Source: Myceligenerans pegani (GTDB lineage: Bacteria > Actinomycetota > Actinomycetes > Actinomycetales > Cellulomonadaceae). Taken from it: a stretch of 64,000 nt of DNA. The stretch spans positions 1 through 64,000 of the forward strand of contig NZ_JADBGR010000084.1 of assembly GCF_014892515.1 (NCBI RefSeq). The letters are read 5' to 3'. The position numbers were made by a program, and so were the translations under genes. Positions 16,219 to 26,104 of the stretch are shown here, in pieces (position 1 is the stretch's first letter; each line of letters starts with the position of its first letter). Under the pieces are notes generated by a model. The model saw only the letters and a list, made by a program, of their open reading frames with translations, was not told where the DNA came from and searched no databases.

Positions 16219-18240
16219 ATGCAGACCTTCGAGACCGGCCCGGACGGCATCACCTGGCGCGGAGGGGGCCAGACCCTGGTCGTCCAGGCGTGGGGCGCGA
16301 ACGCGGTGCGCGTGCGGTGCGCGCCCGGCGACGACGTCGTCGACACCGACTTCGCCCTGCTGCCGGCGGCGCCTGCCGACGTGGCGATCACCACCGACGG
16401 CGGGGAGGCCCGCCTGGTCGTCGGCGGGCTCACCGCCGTCCTGCGGGCGTGGGACTTCTACGACGAGCAGGTCGGCTACCGGGTCTACCGGTGCGCGGTG
16501 GAGTTCCGCGATGCCGCCGGCAAGGTGCTGCTGCGCGAGCTCGACGCCGGGGGGTCGCTCAAGCTCGACGCTCGCGCCTTCCGCCCGATCGCCGGGGGCG
16601 ACCACCAGCTCACGGCCGCGTTCGAACCGGTCCCCGGCGAGAGGCTCTCGGGGATGGGGCAGTACCAGCAGCAGATCCTTGATCTCAAGGGCTCGACCTT
16701 CGAGCTCGCCCACCGCAACTCCCAGGCGAGCGTGCCGTTCGTGGTCTCCAGCGCCGGCTACGGGTTCCTGTGGCACAACCCGGCGATCGGCCGCGCCACG
16801 TTCGCCGCCAACCGCACCGAGTGGGTGGCCGAGCAGGCGAAGCAGCTCGACTACTGGATCACGGCGGGTGACACGCCCGCGGCGATCGCCGCCGCCTACG
16901 CGGACGCGACCGGCCACGCGCCGATGATGCCGGAGTACGGGCTGGGCTACTGGCAGTGCAAGCTGCGCTACTGGAACCAGGAGCAGCTGCTCGACGTCGT
17001 GCGGGAGCACAAGCGCCGGGGGCTGCCCATGGACGTCATCGTCGCCGACTTCTTCCACTGGCCGAGGATGGGCGACTTCCGGTTCGAGGAGGAGTTCTGG
17101 CCGGACCCGCGCGCCATGGTCGACGAGTTGCGCGACCTCGGGATCGAGCTCATGGTCTCGGTCTGGCCGCAGGTCTCGACCGAGTCGGAGAACTTCGCGG
17201 CGTTCAGGAAGGAGAACCTGCTGGTGCGAACGGAACGCGGCCTCGAGGTGCAGATGGGCTTCCAGGGCCCGAGCATGTTCCTCGACGTCACGAACCCCCG
17301 TACCCGCGACGCCGTATGGCAGATCATCCGACGCAACTACCACGACCGGGGCATCAAGCTCTTCTGGCTCGACGAGGCCGAGCCCGAGTACGGCGTCTAC
17401 GACTTCGACAACTACCGCTACCACCAGGGCTCGAACCTGCAGGTCGGCAACATCTACCCGCAAGCCTTCGCCCGCGCCTTCCACGAGGGCCAGACCGCGG
17501 CGGGCCAGTCCCAGGTGGTGAACCTGCTGCGCTGTGCGTGGGCCGGCAGCCAGCGCTACGGGGCCCTGGTCTGGTCGGGGGACATCCACTCCACCTACGA
17601 GGACCTGCGCCGGCAGATCACGGCGGGCATCCACATGGGCGTCGCGGGCATCCCGTGGTTCACCACCGACATCGGCGGCTTCCACGACGGCGACATCACC
17701 GACCCGGACTTCCACGACCTGCTGATCCGGTGGTTCCAGTTCGGCACGTTCTGCCCCGTGATGAGGATGCACGGTGACCGGCGTCCCTACGAGGACGTCG
17801 TCGCCGCCGACGGGACGCCCCGGCTGCGCAGCGGCGCGCCGAACGAGCTGTGGAGCTTCGGGGAGGACGTCTACGAGATCCTCGCCCGGTACGTCCGGCT
17901 GCGCGAGACGCTCCGTCCGTACACGCGCCGGCTGATGGAGGAGGCGCACCTCGCGGGCCAGCCCGTGATGCGCGGCATGTTCCACGAGTTCCCCGCCGAC
18001 GAGGCCTGCTGGGACGTGCCCGACCAGTACATGTACGGCCCGGACCTGCTCGTCGCGCCCGTGGTCGAGCCGCACGCGACCGGCCGCGCGGTGTACCTGC
18101 CGGCCGGCTCCTGGTGGACCGACCTCCACTCCGGCGAGAAGACCCAGGGCGGCCGGTGGGTGACCGTCGCGGCGGAGCGCGACGTGATCCCGGTCTTCGC
18201 CCGCGACGACGCGCTGCCGGAACTGGTCGGGACGATCTGA
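16219..18240 (+). CDS. GH31 glycoside hydrolase, probable alpha-xylosidase
   Basis: A 673-residue cytoplasmic (no signal peptide) family GH31 enzyme. The catalytic nucleophile is Asp385 in LFWLDEAEPE and the acid/base Asp455 in VWSGDIHST. The segments YWQCKLRYWNQEQLL and GLPMDVIVADFFHWP resemble the GH31 subgroup containing Cellvibrio Xyl31A, which removes alpha-1,6-xylose from xyloglucan oligosaccharides. Some members of that subgroup are transglucosidases instead. The operator shared with the GH74 xyloglucanase supports the alpha-xylosidase reading. The start ATG at 16219 has only a weak ribosome-binding site (AGAGAG). Confidence 0.8.
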   Translation: MQTFETGPDGITWRGGGQTLVVQAWGANAVRVRCAPGDDVVDTDFALLPAAPADVAITTDGGEARLVVGGLTAVLRAWDFYDEQVGYRVYRCAVEFRDAAGKVLLRELDAGGSLKLDARAFRPIAGGDHQLTAAFEPVPGERLSGMGQYQQQILDLKGSTFELAHRNSQASVPFVVSSAGYGFLWHNPAIGRATFAANRTEWVAEQAKQLDYWITAGDTPAAIAAAYADATGHAPMMPEYGLGYWQCKLRYWNQEQLLDVVREHKRRGLPMDVIVADFFHWPRMGDFRFEEEFWPDPRAMVDELRDLGIELMVSVWPQVSTESENFAAFRKENLLVRTERGLEVQMGFQGPSMFLDVTNPRTRDAVWQIIRRNYHDRGIKLFWLDEAEPEYGVYDFDNYRYHQGSNLQVGNIYPQAFARAFHEGQTAAGQSQVVNLLRCAWAGSQRYGALVWSGDIHSTYEDLRRQITAGIHMGVAGIPWFTTDIGGFHDGDITDPDFHDLLIRWFQFGTFCPVMRMHGDRRPYEDVVAADGTPRLRSGAPNELWSFGEDVYEILARYVRLRETLRPYTRRLMEEAHLAGQPVMRGMFHEFPADEACWDVPDQYMYGPDLLVAPVVEPHATGRAVYLPAGSWWTDLHSGEKTQGGRWVTVAAERDVIPVFARDDALPELVGTI

Positions 18241-18260
18241 TCCCACCGGGGGCCCGTCCC

Positions 18261-18286
18261 GCCCGGCGGCGGGGCGTCCGCCGGGC
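18261..18286. terminator. Bidirectional terminator hairpin
   Basis: GCCCGGCGG (18261-18269) pairs with CCGCCGGGC (18278-18286) across an 8-base loop in the 55-bp gap between the convergent GH31 and dehydrogenase genes. Confidence 0.6.
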
Positions 18287-18295
18287 CCGCCGGTC

Positions 18296-19183
18296 TCAGG
18301 CGCTCCTGGCCGTCAGGGCCTGGACGATCGCGATCTGATCGAGGTCTCCGAGACCCGCGGCGACGGCGTCGTCGTACACGCCGACCGCCGCGTCGGTGAG
18401 GGGAGCCGGTATGCCATGGGCGGCGGCGTGGTCGGCGATGAGCCGCGCGTTCTTCCCGACGTCCCGGACGGAGGCCTGGGGAGCCAGGTCCCCGCCGGCG
18501 AGCTTGGCGGTCTTGATCCGGGAGATCGGTGAGGCCATCTGACCGCCGTCGACGATGGTACGCAGGGTGTCGAGGTCCAGGCCGCATCGCTCGGCGAACG
18601 CCATCGCCTCGGCCAGGCCGGTGATGGTCGCGACGAGGAACGTGTTCACGGCGAGCTTCATCGTCAGGGCTCCCGGGACGGGCCCGCACTCGTGGATCTG
18701 GGAGCACATCGCCTTGAGGACCGGTCGGACCAGTTCCACGGCGTCCTGGTCGCCGGAGACCATGGCCAGCAGTTCGCCACGCTCGGCCGGCACCCGCGAT
18801 CCGGAGACGGGGGCCTCGACGTAGGTTCCCCCGGCAGCGCGGAGGTCGTGTTCCAGACCGGCGGACCACGCGGCCGCGGTCGTGCCCATCGTCACCACGA
18901 CCGTGTCCCGGACGAGACCGGCGAACCGCTCGTGACCACGGCCGAGCACCTCGTCCACCGCTGCCTCGGTGGCGAGCATGCAGATCACGATGCGGCAGCG
19001 GGCGAACACCTCCTCCACCGACGACACGGCCACGGCGCCGTCGCGCACGAGCCCGTCCACCTTCGTCGCGGTGCGGTTCCAGACCACCAGCCGGGTCCCG
19101 GAACGCAGCAGGTTGCGGGCCATGGGCTCGCCCATCCTGCCCAGGCCGAGGAATCCGACGGTGTGCTGCCTCTCGTTGTCCAT
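18296..19183 (-). CDS. NAD(P)-dependent beta-hydroxyacid dehydrogenase / imine reductase family
   Basis: A 295-residue oxidoreductase of the 6-phosphogluconate dehydrogenase/3-hydroxyisobutyrate dehydrogenase superfamily. The N-terminal Rossmann motif GFLGLGRMGEPMARNLL, the substrate-loop APVSGS and the catalytic-Lys helix TMKLAVNTFL are present, with the all-helical C-terminal domain. The substrate cannot be told from sequence: hydroxyisobutyrate, tartronate semialdehyde and imines are all possible. The ATG at 19183 lacks a good Shine-Dalgarno. serA lies 68 bp upstream in the same direction, so co-transcription is possible. Confidence 0.8.
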   Translation of the reverse strand: MDNERQHTVGFLGLGRMGEPMARNLLRSGTRLVVWNRTATKVDGLVRDGAVAVSSVEEVFARCRIVICMLATEAAVDEVLGRGHERFAGLVRDTVVVTMGTTAAAWSAGLEHDLRAAGGTYVEAPVSGSRVPAERGELLAMVSGDQDAVELVRPVLKAMCSQIHECGPVPGALTMKLAVNTFLVATITGLAEAMAFAERCGLDLDTLRTIVDGGQMASPISRIKTAKLAGGDLAPQASVRDVGKNARLIADHAAAHGIPAPLTDAAVGVYDDAVAAGLGDLDQIAIVQALTARSA

Positions 19184-19251
19184 GGCAGGAGTGTGCGTCG
19201 CCGGCCCGGGCCGGTCGATAGCCAATCGGTGTTCCGTGGCCGCTTCCGCCG

Positions 19252-20490
19252 TTACCGCGCCGCCGGCCCCGGCGGGAACTCCGGGCGCTCGAACTGGTCG
19301 TTGATGCGCAGGCGGACCGTCGTGTCCATCGCCATGAGCTTCTTCGACGCCCCGCGGTGCGTGACGTCCGAGATGTCGGTGACCACGTAGCCGAGGTCGC
19401 CGTGCGTGGCGAGCATCTGGCCCTCGATGTTCGCGCCGTGGTCGGCGAAGATCTGGTTCACCTGGGCCAGCACGCCGGGCACGTTGCGGTGCAGCAGGGC
19501 GATGCGGCCCGTGCCGGTGTGCTCGAGCTGGAGCGGCGGCATGTTGACCGACAGCATCGTGGACCCGGTGGTGATGTAGTCGCGCAGCTTCTTCGACACG
19601 AACTGGCCGATCGCCTCCTGGGCCTCCTCGGTGGAACCGCCGACGTGCGGCGTCAGGATGACGTTCGGCAGGCCGCGCAGCACCGAGTCGAACCGGTCGC
19701 CCGACTTCTTCGGCTCGGACGGGAACACGTCGATCGCGGCGCCCGCGAGATGCCCCGAGATGATGTTCGCCCGCAGTGCCTCGACGTCCACCACGAACCC
19801 GCGCGACAGGTTGAGGAAGATCGCGCCGGGCCGCATCGCCGCGAAATGCTCCGGCCCGAACATCCCCGCGTTGCCGGCACGCCCGTCGACGTGCAAGGTG
19901 ACGACGTCGGCCGCCGCGAGCAGTTCCTCCAGCGTCTCGGCGCGCCGGGCGTTGCCGAGGGCGAGCTTCTCCTCCAGGTCGTAGAAGACCACCGACATGC
20001 CGAGGTTCTCGGCCAGCACGGACAGCTGCGAGCCGATGTTCCCGTAGCCGACGATGCCGAGCGTGCGGCCCCGGACCTCGTGCGAGCCGGTCGCCGACTT
20101 CTCCCACACCCCCGCGTGCAGTGCCTTGTCGCGCTCGGGGAGCCGCCGGGTGAGCCCGATGATCTCGGCGATCGCCAGCTCGACAACGGACCGCGTGTTG
20201 GAGAACGGCGCGTTGAACGCCGCGATGCCGCGGTGGGCGGCGGCGGTCAGGTCGATCTGGTTGGTCCCGATGCTGAACGCGCCGACGGCGAGAAGGGAGT
20301 CGGTGGAGGACAGCACCTTCTCGGTCACCTGGGTCTTGGACCGGATGCCGAGCAGGTGGACGCCGTCGAGGGCGGCGATCAGCTCGTCCTCGTCCAGGGC
20401 GCCCTTGCGGGTGTCCACCTCGAAGCCTGCGGCCTCGAGGTTCGCGGCGGCGCCGGGGTGGATGTTCTCGAGCAGGAGGGCACGGTGCAC
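19252..20490 (-). CDS. serA: D-3-phosphoglycerate dehydrogenase
   Basis: A 412-residue enzyme of the first step of serine synthesis, of the E. coli-type length with one C-terminal ACT domain (IALLHRNVPGVLAQVNQI) that usually binds serine as inhibitor. Seen: NAD motif GIVGYGNIGSQL, catalytic Arg in NLSRGFVVD, and His in LTPHVGGST. The GTG at 20490 (VHRALLLENIHPG) was chosen because a full promoter ends 6 bases before it; the open frame reaches 20550 but that part lies in the promoter. Confidence 0.93.
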   Translation of the reverse strand: MHRALLLENIHPGAAANLEAAGFEVDTRKGALDEDELIAALDGVHLLGIRSKTQVTEKVLSSTDSLLAVGAFSIGTNQIDLTAAAHRGIAAFNAPFSNTRSVVELAIAEIIGLTRRLPERDKALHAGVWEKSATGSHEVRGRTLGIVGYGNIGSQLSVLAENLGMSVVFYDLEEKLALGNARRAETLEELLAAADVVTLHVDGRAGNAGMFGPEHFAAMRPGAIFLNLSRGFVVDVEALRANIISGHLAGAAIDVFPSEPKKSGDRFDSVLRGLPNVILTPHVGGSTEEAQEAIGQFVSKKLRDYITTGSTMLSVNMPPLQLEHTGTGRIALLHRNVPGVLAQVNQIFADHGANIEGQMLATHGDLGYVVTDISDVTHRGASKKLMAMDTTVRLRINDQFERPEFPPGPAAR

Positions 20491-20496
20491 GGGGTC

Positions 20497-20525
20497 ATCG
20501 TGCGCCGCGCCGGTTCGTGAGACAA
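20497..20525 (-). promoter_or_regulatory. Leaderless serA promoter
   Basis: TTGTCT (20525-20520), exactly 17 bp, CACGAT (20502-20497), then six bases and the GTG. This supports a leaderless serA mRNA and decides the start codon. Confidence 0.6.
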
Positions 20526-20595
20526 ACGCGTCCCGTGATCCGGACAGCATCTTCCGGAGCCGCCGGCCTCGGCTGCCCGGGTGATGAAGCCGGTA

Positions 20596-22851
20596 CTACT
20601 CGGTGAAGCCCTCCGGCAGGTCCTCGGCGTGGACGACCACGAGACGCTGGGTCGGCCGCGTCATCGCCACGTACAGATCGCTCGCCCCGCCCGGCCCCGC
20701 GGCGATCCGGCTCGGCTCCACCAGCACGACGGCGTCGAACTCGAGTCCCTTCGTCTCGCGCGGGCTGAGCACCGTGACCTGGCGGTCCTCGGGCCGCTGG
20801 GCGCCGATGCGCTCGGCCTCCGCGTCGCCGAGCGCCGTCGGCAGCGCGCGGGCCACCGCCCCGGCGATCTCCCGTGTGCGCTCGGCCGGGGCGACCACGG
20901 CGACGCGCCCGGCCTCCGGCTCGACGAACTCCTTGGCGAGCGTCACCGCCTCGTGCGCGACGTCGGACGCCGCCACCTCCGTGCCGGGGACCCGCACGAG
21001 GGCGAGCGCGTCGTCCACGTCGCGTGCCGCGACCAGGTCGCTCGCGGGGAGGCCGCCGGCCCGGGCGACGCGCTGCGCGGTGTCGGCCACGGCCGCGGGC
21101 GTGCGGTACGAGACGGTCAGCTCGGCGAGCCGCCAGCTCTCCCGCAGCAGCGGGGTCAGCATGCGCGCCCAGTCCCGCGCGCCGGCGGGCGAGGAGGTCT
21201 GCGCGACGTCGCCCACGATCGTCATCGAGCGGGTCGGTACCCGGCGTGCCAGGGCATGCCACGCCATCGGCGAGAGCTCCTGGGCCTCGTCCACGACGAC
21301 GTGGCCGAACGTCCAGCGGCGGTCCGCGGCCGCCCGCTCCGCGGTCGTGAGCGACGGCCCGGACGTGGCGAACCGCGCGGCCAGCGTCTCGGCGTCCACC
21401 TGGATCATCGTGTTCACCGCCCCGGACGCGAGCACGTTGCGCGCGTGCTCCAGGGCCTCCGCCTCGGCGGCCGCGGCCCGGGCCGCCTCGGCCCGGGCCA
21501 GCGCGTCGTCCTCGCCCAGGAGCTCGTACGCCTCGTCGAGCAGCGGCACGTCGGACTCCGTCCAGGCACCGCCGGGTGCGCGCCGCAGGAGGGCCCGGTC
21601 CGCCTCGCTCAGCTCCGGCGCCGCCTCGGCGAGCCGGTGCGGCTTCGCGTACAGGTCCGCCAGCAGCTTCTCCGGCGTGATCGGGAACCAGGCCAGGTTC
21701 AGGGCGACCCGGACGTCGCGGTGTGCGCGCAGCTCGTCCATGAGCGCGGCCCGGTCCTCCGCCGCGAGCCGCGTGCCGTCGACGTCGCGCACCTGGTCGG
21801 CCAGCCGCCCCAGCATGTCCTTGACGAACGTGGTGCGCGCCTCGTTGTGCGGCTTGTGCGACCGCCGGGCGCGGGCGATCGCGTCCCGCACGTCACCGCG
21901 GCGGATCACGTAGTCGTGCCCCTCGACCCGCACCGGCAGGTCCGCGGCGGGCACCCGTTCCCGCGCACGCACGGCACGCCGGATCACCCGGCGCCACAGC
22001 GGCCGCCCCTTCACGCGCGCGACCTCGGGCTCGTCGACCCCCGACGCCTCGACGCCCGGGATCAGCTCCGCGATCGTCGTGGCCACGACGCCCGTCTCGC
22101 CGAGCGACGGCAGCACCTGGTCGATGTACCGCAGGAAGGCGCGGTTCGGCCCGACCAGCAGCACACCCGACCGCTCGAGCAGCCGGCGGTGCGCGTACAA
22201 CAGGTAGGCCGCGCGGTGCAGGGCCACGGCCGTCTTGCCGGTGCCCGGCCCGCCCTGGACCACCAGCGCGCCGGTGAGCTCCGACCGGATGATCCGGTCC
22301 TGCTCGGCCTGGATGGTGGCGACGATGTCGGTCATCCGGCCGGTACGCCCGCTCGCCATCGCGGCCAGCAGTGCGCCCTCGCCCGACAGCGAGCTCGCCT
22401 CGATGCCCGAGTCCAGGTCCAGCACCTCGTCCTCGAGTCCCGTCACGGTGCGGCCCTTGGTCACCAGGTGCCGCCGCCGTCGGACGCCGGCGGGATGGAG
22501 CGCCGTCGCGCGGTAGAACGCCTCCGCGGCGGGGGCGCGCCAGTCGGTGAGGATCCCGCGGTGCTCGGCGTCGTTCAGCCCGATGCGGCCCACGTAGCGG
22601 ACCTCGCCGTCCGCCAGGTCGAGGCGGCCGAACGCGAGCCGCTCCTCCACGGCGTCGAGCTGCGCGGCACGGTCCTCGTACAGCGTGGCGAAGGCGTCGC
22701 GCTCGCTGCGGTTCTGGTGCGTGCCGACGGCACCCTGCAACCGCACGTCGCGCAGCCGGCCGCGGGTGGCCTCGCGCAGTTCGTCGAGGCGGGCATACAG
22801 GACGTCGACCACGGTTTGCTCGTGGTTCAGCTCGTTCCCGATACCAGTCAC
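20596..22851 (-). CDS. helD: HelD-type UvrD-like helicase / RNA polymerase recycling factor
   Basis: A 751-residue superfamily 1 ATPase. It has an N-terminal coiled arm (roughly residues 1-75), a Walker A loop QGGPGTGKTAVALHRAAYLL, an inserted HelD-specific domain, Walker B VVDEAQELSPMAW and C-terminal motifs TVSYRTPAAV and YVAMTRPTQRLVVVH. HelD binds RNA polymerase, clears stalled complexes and can protect against rifampicin. Length and motifs fit the actinobacterial class. The GTG at 22851 has an ideal GGAGG 8 bases upstream. I saw no rifamycin-associated palindrome upstream. Confidence 0.87.
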   Translation of the reverse strand: MTGIGNELNHEQTVVDVLYARLDELREATRGRLRDVRLQGAVGTHQNRSERDAFATLYEDRAAQLDAVEERLAFGRLDLADGEVRYVGRIGLNDAEHRGILTDWRAPAAEAFYRATALHPAGVRRRRHLVTKGRTVTGLEDEVLDLDSGIEASSLSGEGALLAAMASGRTGRMTDIVATIQAEQDRIIRSELTGALVVQGGPGTGKTAVALHRAAYLLYAHRRLLERSGVLLVGPNRAFLRYIDQVLPSLGETGVVATTIAELIPGVEASGVDEPEVARVKGRPLWRRVIRRAVRARERVPAADLPVRVEGHDYVIRRGDVRDAIARARRSHKPHNEARTTFVKDMLGRLADQVRDVDGTRLAAEDRAALMDELRAHRDVRVALNLAWFPITPEKLLADLYAKPHRLAEAAPELSEADRALLRRAPGGAWTESDVPLLDEAYELLGEDDALARAEAARAAAAEAEALEHARNVLASGAVNTMIQVDAETLAARFATSGPSLTTAERAAADRRWTFGHVVVDEAQELSPMAWHALARRVPTRSMTIVGDVAQTSSPAGARDWARMLTPLLRESWRLAELTVSYRTPAAVADTAQRVARAGGLPASDLVAARDVDDALALVRVPGTEVAASDVAHEAVTLAKEFVEPEAGRVAVVAPAERTREIAGAVARALPTALGDAEAERIGAQRPEDRQVTVLSPRETKGLEFDAVVLVEPSRIAAGPGGASDLYVAMTRPTQRLVVVHAEDLPEGFTE

Positions 22852-22976
22852 GCGTGACCTCCGTGATCTTGGCCGGACCGTTGCTCGGCCTGGGGTCGGT
22901 AAGGGTCGGTCGTGAAAGACCGGCCGACCATTATCCCTCGAAGGTCAAGAGGTTCGTGGCGTTCACACGCGAGACG

Positions 22977-23006
22977 CTGACACGGTGACGGATCACTGCG
23001 TAGGAT
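22977..23006 (+). promoter_or_regulatory. Leaderless promoter of signalling cassette
   Basis: CTGACA (22977-22982), 18 bp, TAGGAT (23001-23006), then 7 bases and the ATG at 23014. No Shine-Dalgarno is present, consistent with a leaderless mRNA. Confidence 0.6.
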
Positions 23007-23013
23007 CGCCGCC

Positions 23014-24360
23014 ATGGACCGGGCCGGGGCAGCACCGCGCGACGGCGCGCCCGGCGACGTCCCCGGCGCGTTCCCGCCGGAACCGCCCGAACCGCTCTCC
23101 GTCCTGCTGGTGGAGGACGACGACGCCGACGCGTTCCTCGTGACCGATCTCCTCGCGCACGGCGGGGTCCGTGCCGACATGCACCGGGCGCGGCGGGTCA
23201 CCGAGGCGTTGTCGATCCTGGACGACATCCGGGTCGACTGCCTTCTCCTGGATCTCGGCCTGCCCGACGCCGTGGGCCTGAGCGCCCTGGAGCGGGTGGT
23301 CGCGCACGTGGACTCGTTGCCCGTGCCGCCCGCCGTCGTCGTCCTGACCGGCGACGTCGCCGCGGGCGCCGGCACGAAGGCGATGGCGGCCGGTGCGGAC
23401 GACTACCTTGTCAAGGGCGAGGTCGACGGGGACCGGCTCGCCCGTGCGCTGCGCTACGCGACGCTGCGGCGGCGGTCGGCCGCCCAGCAGCTCGCGCTCT
23501 ACCGGAGCGAGGTGCGCGCCGCCGAGACGATGCGCCTGGAGCGCGCCCTGCTGCCCGAGGCCGTCGTGCGGGACGAACGGATCTCGCTCATGGTCGGTTA
23601 TCTGCCGGGCGGGAACGGCCTGCTCGGCGGCGATTTCTTCGACGCCGTCGAGCGACCGGACGGGACGCTGATGATCGTCGTCGGCGACGTCGCGGGGCAC
23701 GGCCCGGACGAGGCGGCCCTCGGCGCCGCGATGCGCACCGCGTGGCGCACCCTGGTGCTCTCCGGGACGGATCCCGGCGACATCCTGCCCCTGATGGAGC
23801 GGGTGCTCCTGCCCGAGCGCCGGGGCCCGGAGGTGTTCGTCACGCTCTGCCAGGTCGTGGTGGCCGCCGGCCGCGACGCCATGGACGTGTACCTGGCGGG
23901 GCACCCGCCGCCCCTGCTGGCGACGCGGACCGGCGACCGTACGGAGTGCGCCGAGCTGACCGGCCTCGGCCGGGGCCGTGCCCTCGGGATCCCGGCGCGC
24001 GGGGGCTGGGAGGCGACGCGTGTCGCCCTCCCCGGCCAGTGGACCGTCGTGCTCTTCACGGACGGGCTCGTCGAGGCGAAGGTCACCGTGGACGACGACG
24101 GTGCCCCGACCGCGCCGGACGAGCGCGGGCGCCTGCCGCGCCTGGGCGTGGACGGGCTGCGCGCCGTGGTGTCCGCGGAACTCGCCGGCGGAAGCCACGA
24201 CGTCGTGCCCCGTGTGCTGCGCCGCGTCCGGACCCTCCACGGCGGGCCGCTCGCGGACGACGCCGCGCTCCTGCTGGCGGGGTGGGACGCCGACGCCGAC
24301 GCGGGTTCCGCCGAGCGCACCTCCACCCTCGCCGACTCGACCGAGTGGGGCCGCGCATGA
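23014..24360 (+). CDS. Receiver-PP2C (SpoIIE/RsbU-type) phosphatase
   Basis: A 448-residue response regulator whose output is a PPM/PP2C serine phosphatase. Receiver domain about residues 28-150: acidic patch VEDDD, phosphoacceptor Asp80 (LLLDLGLPD) and Lys in DDYLVKGE. A linker helix leads to the phosphatase domain (about 165-440) with metal-binding motifs GGDFFDAV, VVGDVAGHGPDEA, VLFTDGLVEA and the final DDAALLLAGW. Such proteins usually dephosphorylate anti-sigma-factor antagonists; no anti-sigma or STAS gene lies nearby, so its target is elsewhere. It overlaps the kinase gene by 4 bases (ATGA). Confidence 0.9.
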   Translation: MDRAGAAPRDGAPGDVPGAFPPEPPEPLSVLLVEDDDADAFLVTDLLAHGGVRADMHRARRVTEALSILDDIRVDCLLLDLGLPDAVGLSALERVVAHVDSLPVPPAVVVLTGDVAAGAGTKAMAAGADDYLVKGEVDGDRLARALRYATLRRRSAAQQLALYRSEVRAAETMRLERALLPEAVVRDERISLMVGYLPGGNGLLGGDFFDAVERPDGTLMIVVGDVAGHGPDEAALGAAMRTAWRTLVLSGTDPGDILPLMERVLLPERRGPEVFVTLCQVVVAAGRDAMDVYLAGHPPPLLATRTGDRTECAELTGLGRGRALGIPARGGWEATRVALPGQWTVVLFTDGLVEAKVTVDDDGAPTAPDERGRLPRLGVDGLRAVVSAELAGGSHDVVPRVLRRVRTLHGGPLADDAALLLAGWDADADAGSAERTSTLADSTEWGRA

Positions 24361-26039
24361 CCGTCCTGCCGGAGCCCTGGGAGAGACCCCTCGCCCAGGT
24401 GTCGATGCGCCGCAGGCTGGCGCGTCTCCAGGGCTCCGTGGCGACCGCCATCGTGCTCGCGCTCATCGTCGCGCTGCTCGCGTGGTCCCAGGCGAGCAGC
24501 GCGAGCAAGCTCGTCGAGGGCGCCTACTTCGACGCCCTCGCCGACGGCGAGCAGGCGCGGCTGGCGCTCGTGGACGCGGAACCCTCGGTCCGCTCCTACT
24601 GGGCCACGTGCCGGCCCGAGGTGCTCCAGCCGTACCGCCGTACCGCGGCCGCTCCCGATCTGCTCGGACTCGACGTCGACCAGCGGATCCTCGACGCCCG
24701 CCCCGAGGTCGCGCTCGCCCTGGAACGCGCCCGTGAGTCGACGGACGCGTGGCTCGAGGACTTCGCGCGCCCCACCGTGGCGGCGATCGACGGGGCACGC
24801 GTCGCGGCCCTCGACGGTCAGGACGACGCCGAGGAGGCGCGCGAGGAGTGCGTCGAGGAGGCGGAGCGGTCGGCGCCGCCGCTCGACGACGGCATGGCGA
24901 GCATCGCCCGGGCCCGCGACGACGTGGGGGAGTACCTCGAAGCCCTCAACGAGGCGCGGGAGGCGACGCTGGCGGAGCGGCAGTCCTGGGACGCGGTCCT
25001 GGTCGGTGCGATCGTGACCCTGGCGCTGGTCGTGGTGCTGCTCGGGACGCTGATGTGGCTGGCGCTCGAGACCTGGGTGATCAAGCCGGCCGCGATCCTC
25101 ACGAAGGCGGTGCGCACGGTGGCGGCGGGGTCGATCGAGACCGAGATCAGGCCCGTCGGGGCGGGCGAGATCATGTCGTTGTCCCTGCACGTCGAGGGGA
25201 TGCGTCGCGAGCTGCTGCACCACATGGAGGACATGCGCCTGGCCCAGCAGGAGGTCGAGAACGCCCACGTGATGCTCACCGACCAGGCCCGCGAGCTCGA
25301 ACGGAGCAACCGGGACCTCGAGCACTTCGCGTACGTCGCCTCGCACGACCTCCAGGAGCCGCTGCGGAAGGTCGCGGGCTTCAGCCAGATGCTTCAGCAG
25401 CGGTACGGCGACTCGCTCGACGACAAGGCGCACCAGTACATCGAGTTCGCCGTCGACGGCGCCAAGCGGATGCAGGAGCTCATCAAGGACCTGCTGAGCT
25501 TCTCCCGGGTGGGCCGCTCGGGCGAGGAGCACGCCTCGGTCGACCTCGATGAGGTGCTGAGCCAGGTCGAGAGCGATCTGTCGGAGCGGATCGTGGAGTC
25601 GGGCGCCACGATCACCCACGACCCGCTGCCGACCGTGCGCGGCGAGCCGAGGCTGCTGCACCAGGTGCTGGCGAACCTGCTGTCGAACGCGCTGAAGTTC
25701 CGTGCGCCCGAGCGGGACCCGGTGGTGCACATCGAGGTGCGGTCCATGCGCACGGCGTGGGAGATCTCCGTGGTGGACAACGGGATCGGCATCGAGCCGC
25801 AGTACGCCGACAAGGTGTTCGTGATCTTCCAGCGGTTGCATCCGCGGGGCGAGTACTCGGGCACCGGCATCGGCCTGGCGCTCGTCAAGCGCATCGTGGA
25901 GCACCACGGCGGCCACATCTGGATCGAGCCGACCGAGGGCGGCGGAACCACCGTCCGGTTCACCCTCGCCAGGACCGTGACCTCGGCCGGAGGGCGGCGC
26001 ACATCGACCGAACGCGCGCAGTCCACTACTCTCGGATGA
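24357..26039 (+). CDS. Membrane sensor histidine kinase
   Basis: A 560-residue kinase. Two membrane segments (about residues 30-45 and 218-240) enclose an extracellular helical sensor of about 170 residues, acidic and Ala-rich with two cysteines. A HAMP domain (VIKPAAILTKAVRTVAAG) and coiled coil lead to HisKA with His330 in ASHDLQEPLRKV, the phytochrome-like type, then an ATPase domain with N box NLLSNALKF, G1 DNGIGI and G2 GTGIGLALVKRIVE. It probably phosphorylates the receiver-phosphatase upstream and the receiver downstream; this is inferred from operon context. The sensed signal is unknown. Confidence 0.9.
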   Translation: MTVLPEPWERPLAQVSMRRRLARLQGSVATAIVLALIVALLAWSQASSASKLVEGAYFDALADGEQARLALVDAEPSVRSYWATCRPEVLQPYRRTAAAPDLLGLDVDQRILDARPEVALALERARESTDAWLEDFARPTVAAIDGARVAALDGQDDAEEAREECVEEAERSAPPLDDGMASIARARDDVGEYLEALNEAREATLAERQSWDAVLVGAIVTLALVVVLLGTLMWLALETWVIKPAAILTKAVRTVAAGSIETEIRPVGAGEIMSLSLHVEGMRRELLHHMEDMRLAQQEVENAHVMLTDQARELERSNRDLEHFAYVASHDLQEPLRKVAGFSQMLQQRYGDSLDDKAHQYIEFAVDGAKRMQELIKDLLSFSRVGRSGEEHASVDLDEVLSQVESDLSERIVESGATITHDPLPTVRGEPRLLHQVLANLLSNALKFRAPERDPVVHIEVRSMRTAWEISVVDNGIGIEPQYADKVFVIFQRLHPRGEYSGTGIGLALVKRIVEHHGGHIWIEPTEGGGTTVRFTLARTVTSAGGRRTSTERAQSTTLG

Positions 26040-26104
26040 GTCGACCCGGTCGCTAAGGCAACTGGTGCGGCGACACGAGTGCTGCCGTTCGGGGAGGACC
26101 TCAG

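Noticed and set aside
22852-23013. Rifamycin-associated element before helD
   Set aside because: The 19-bp palindrome known for such genes is not present in this gap.
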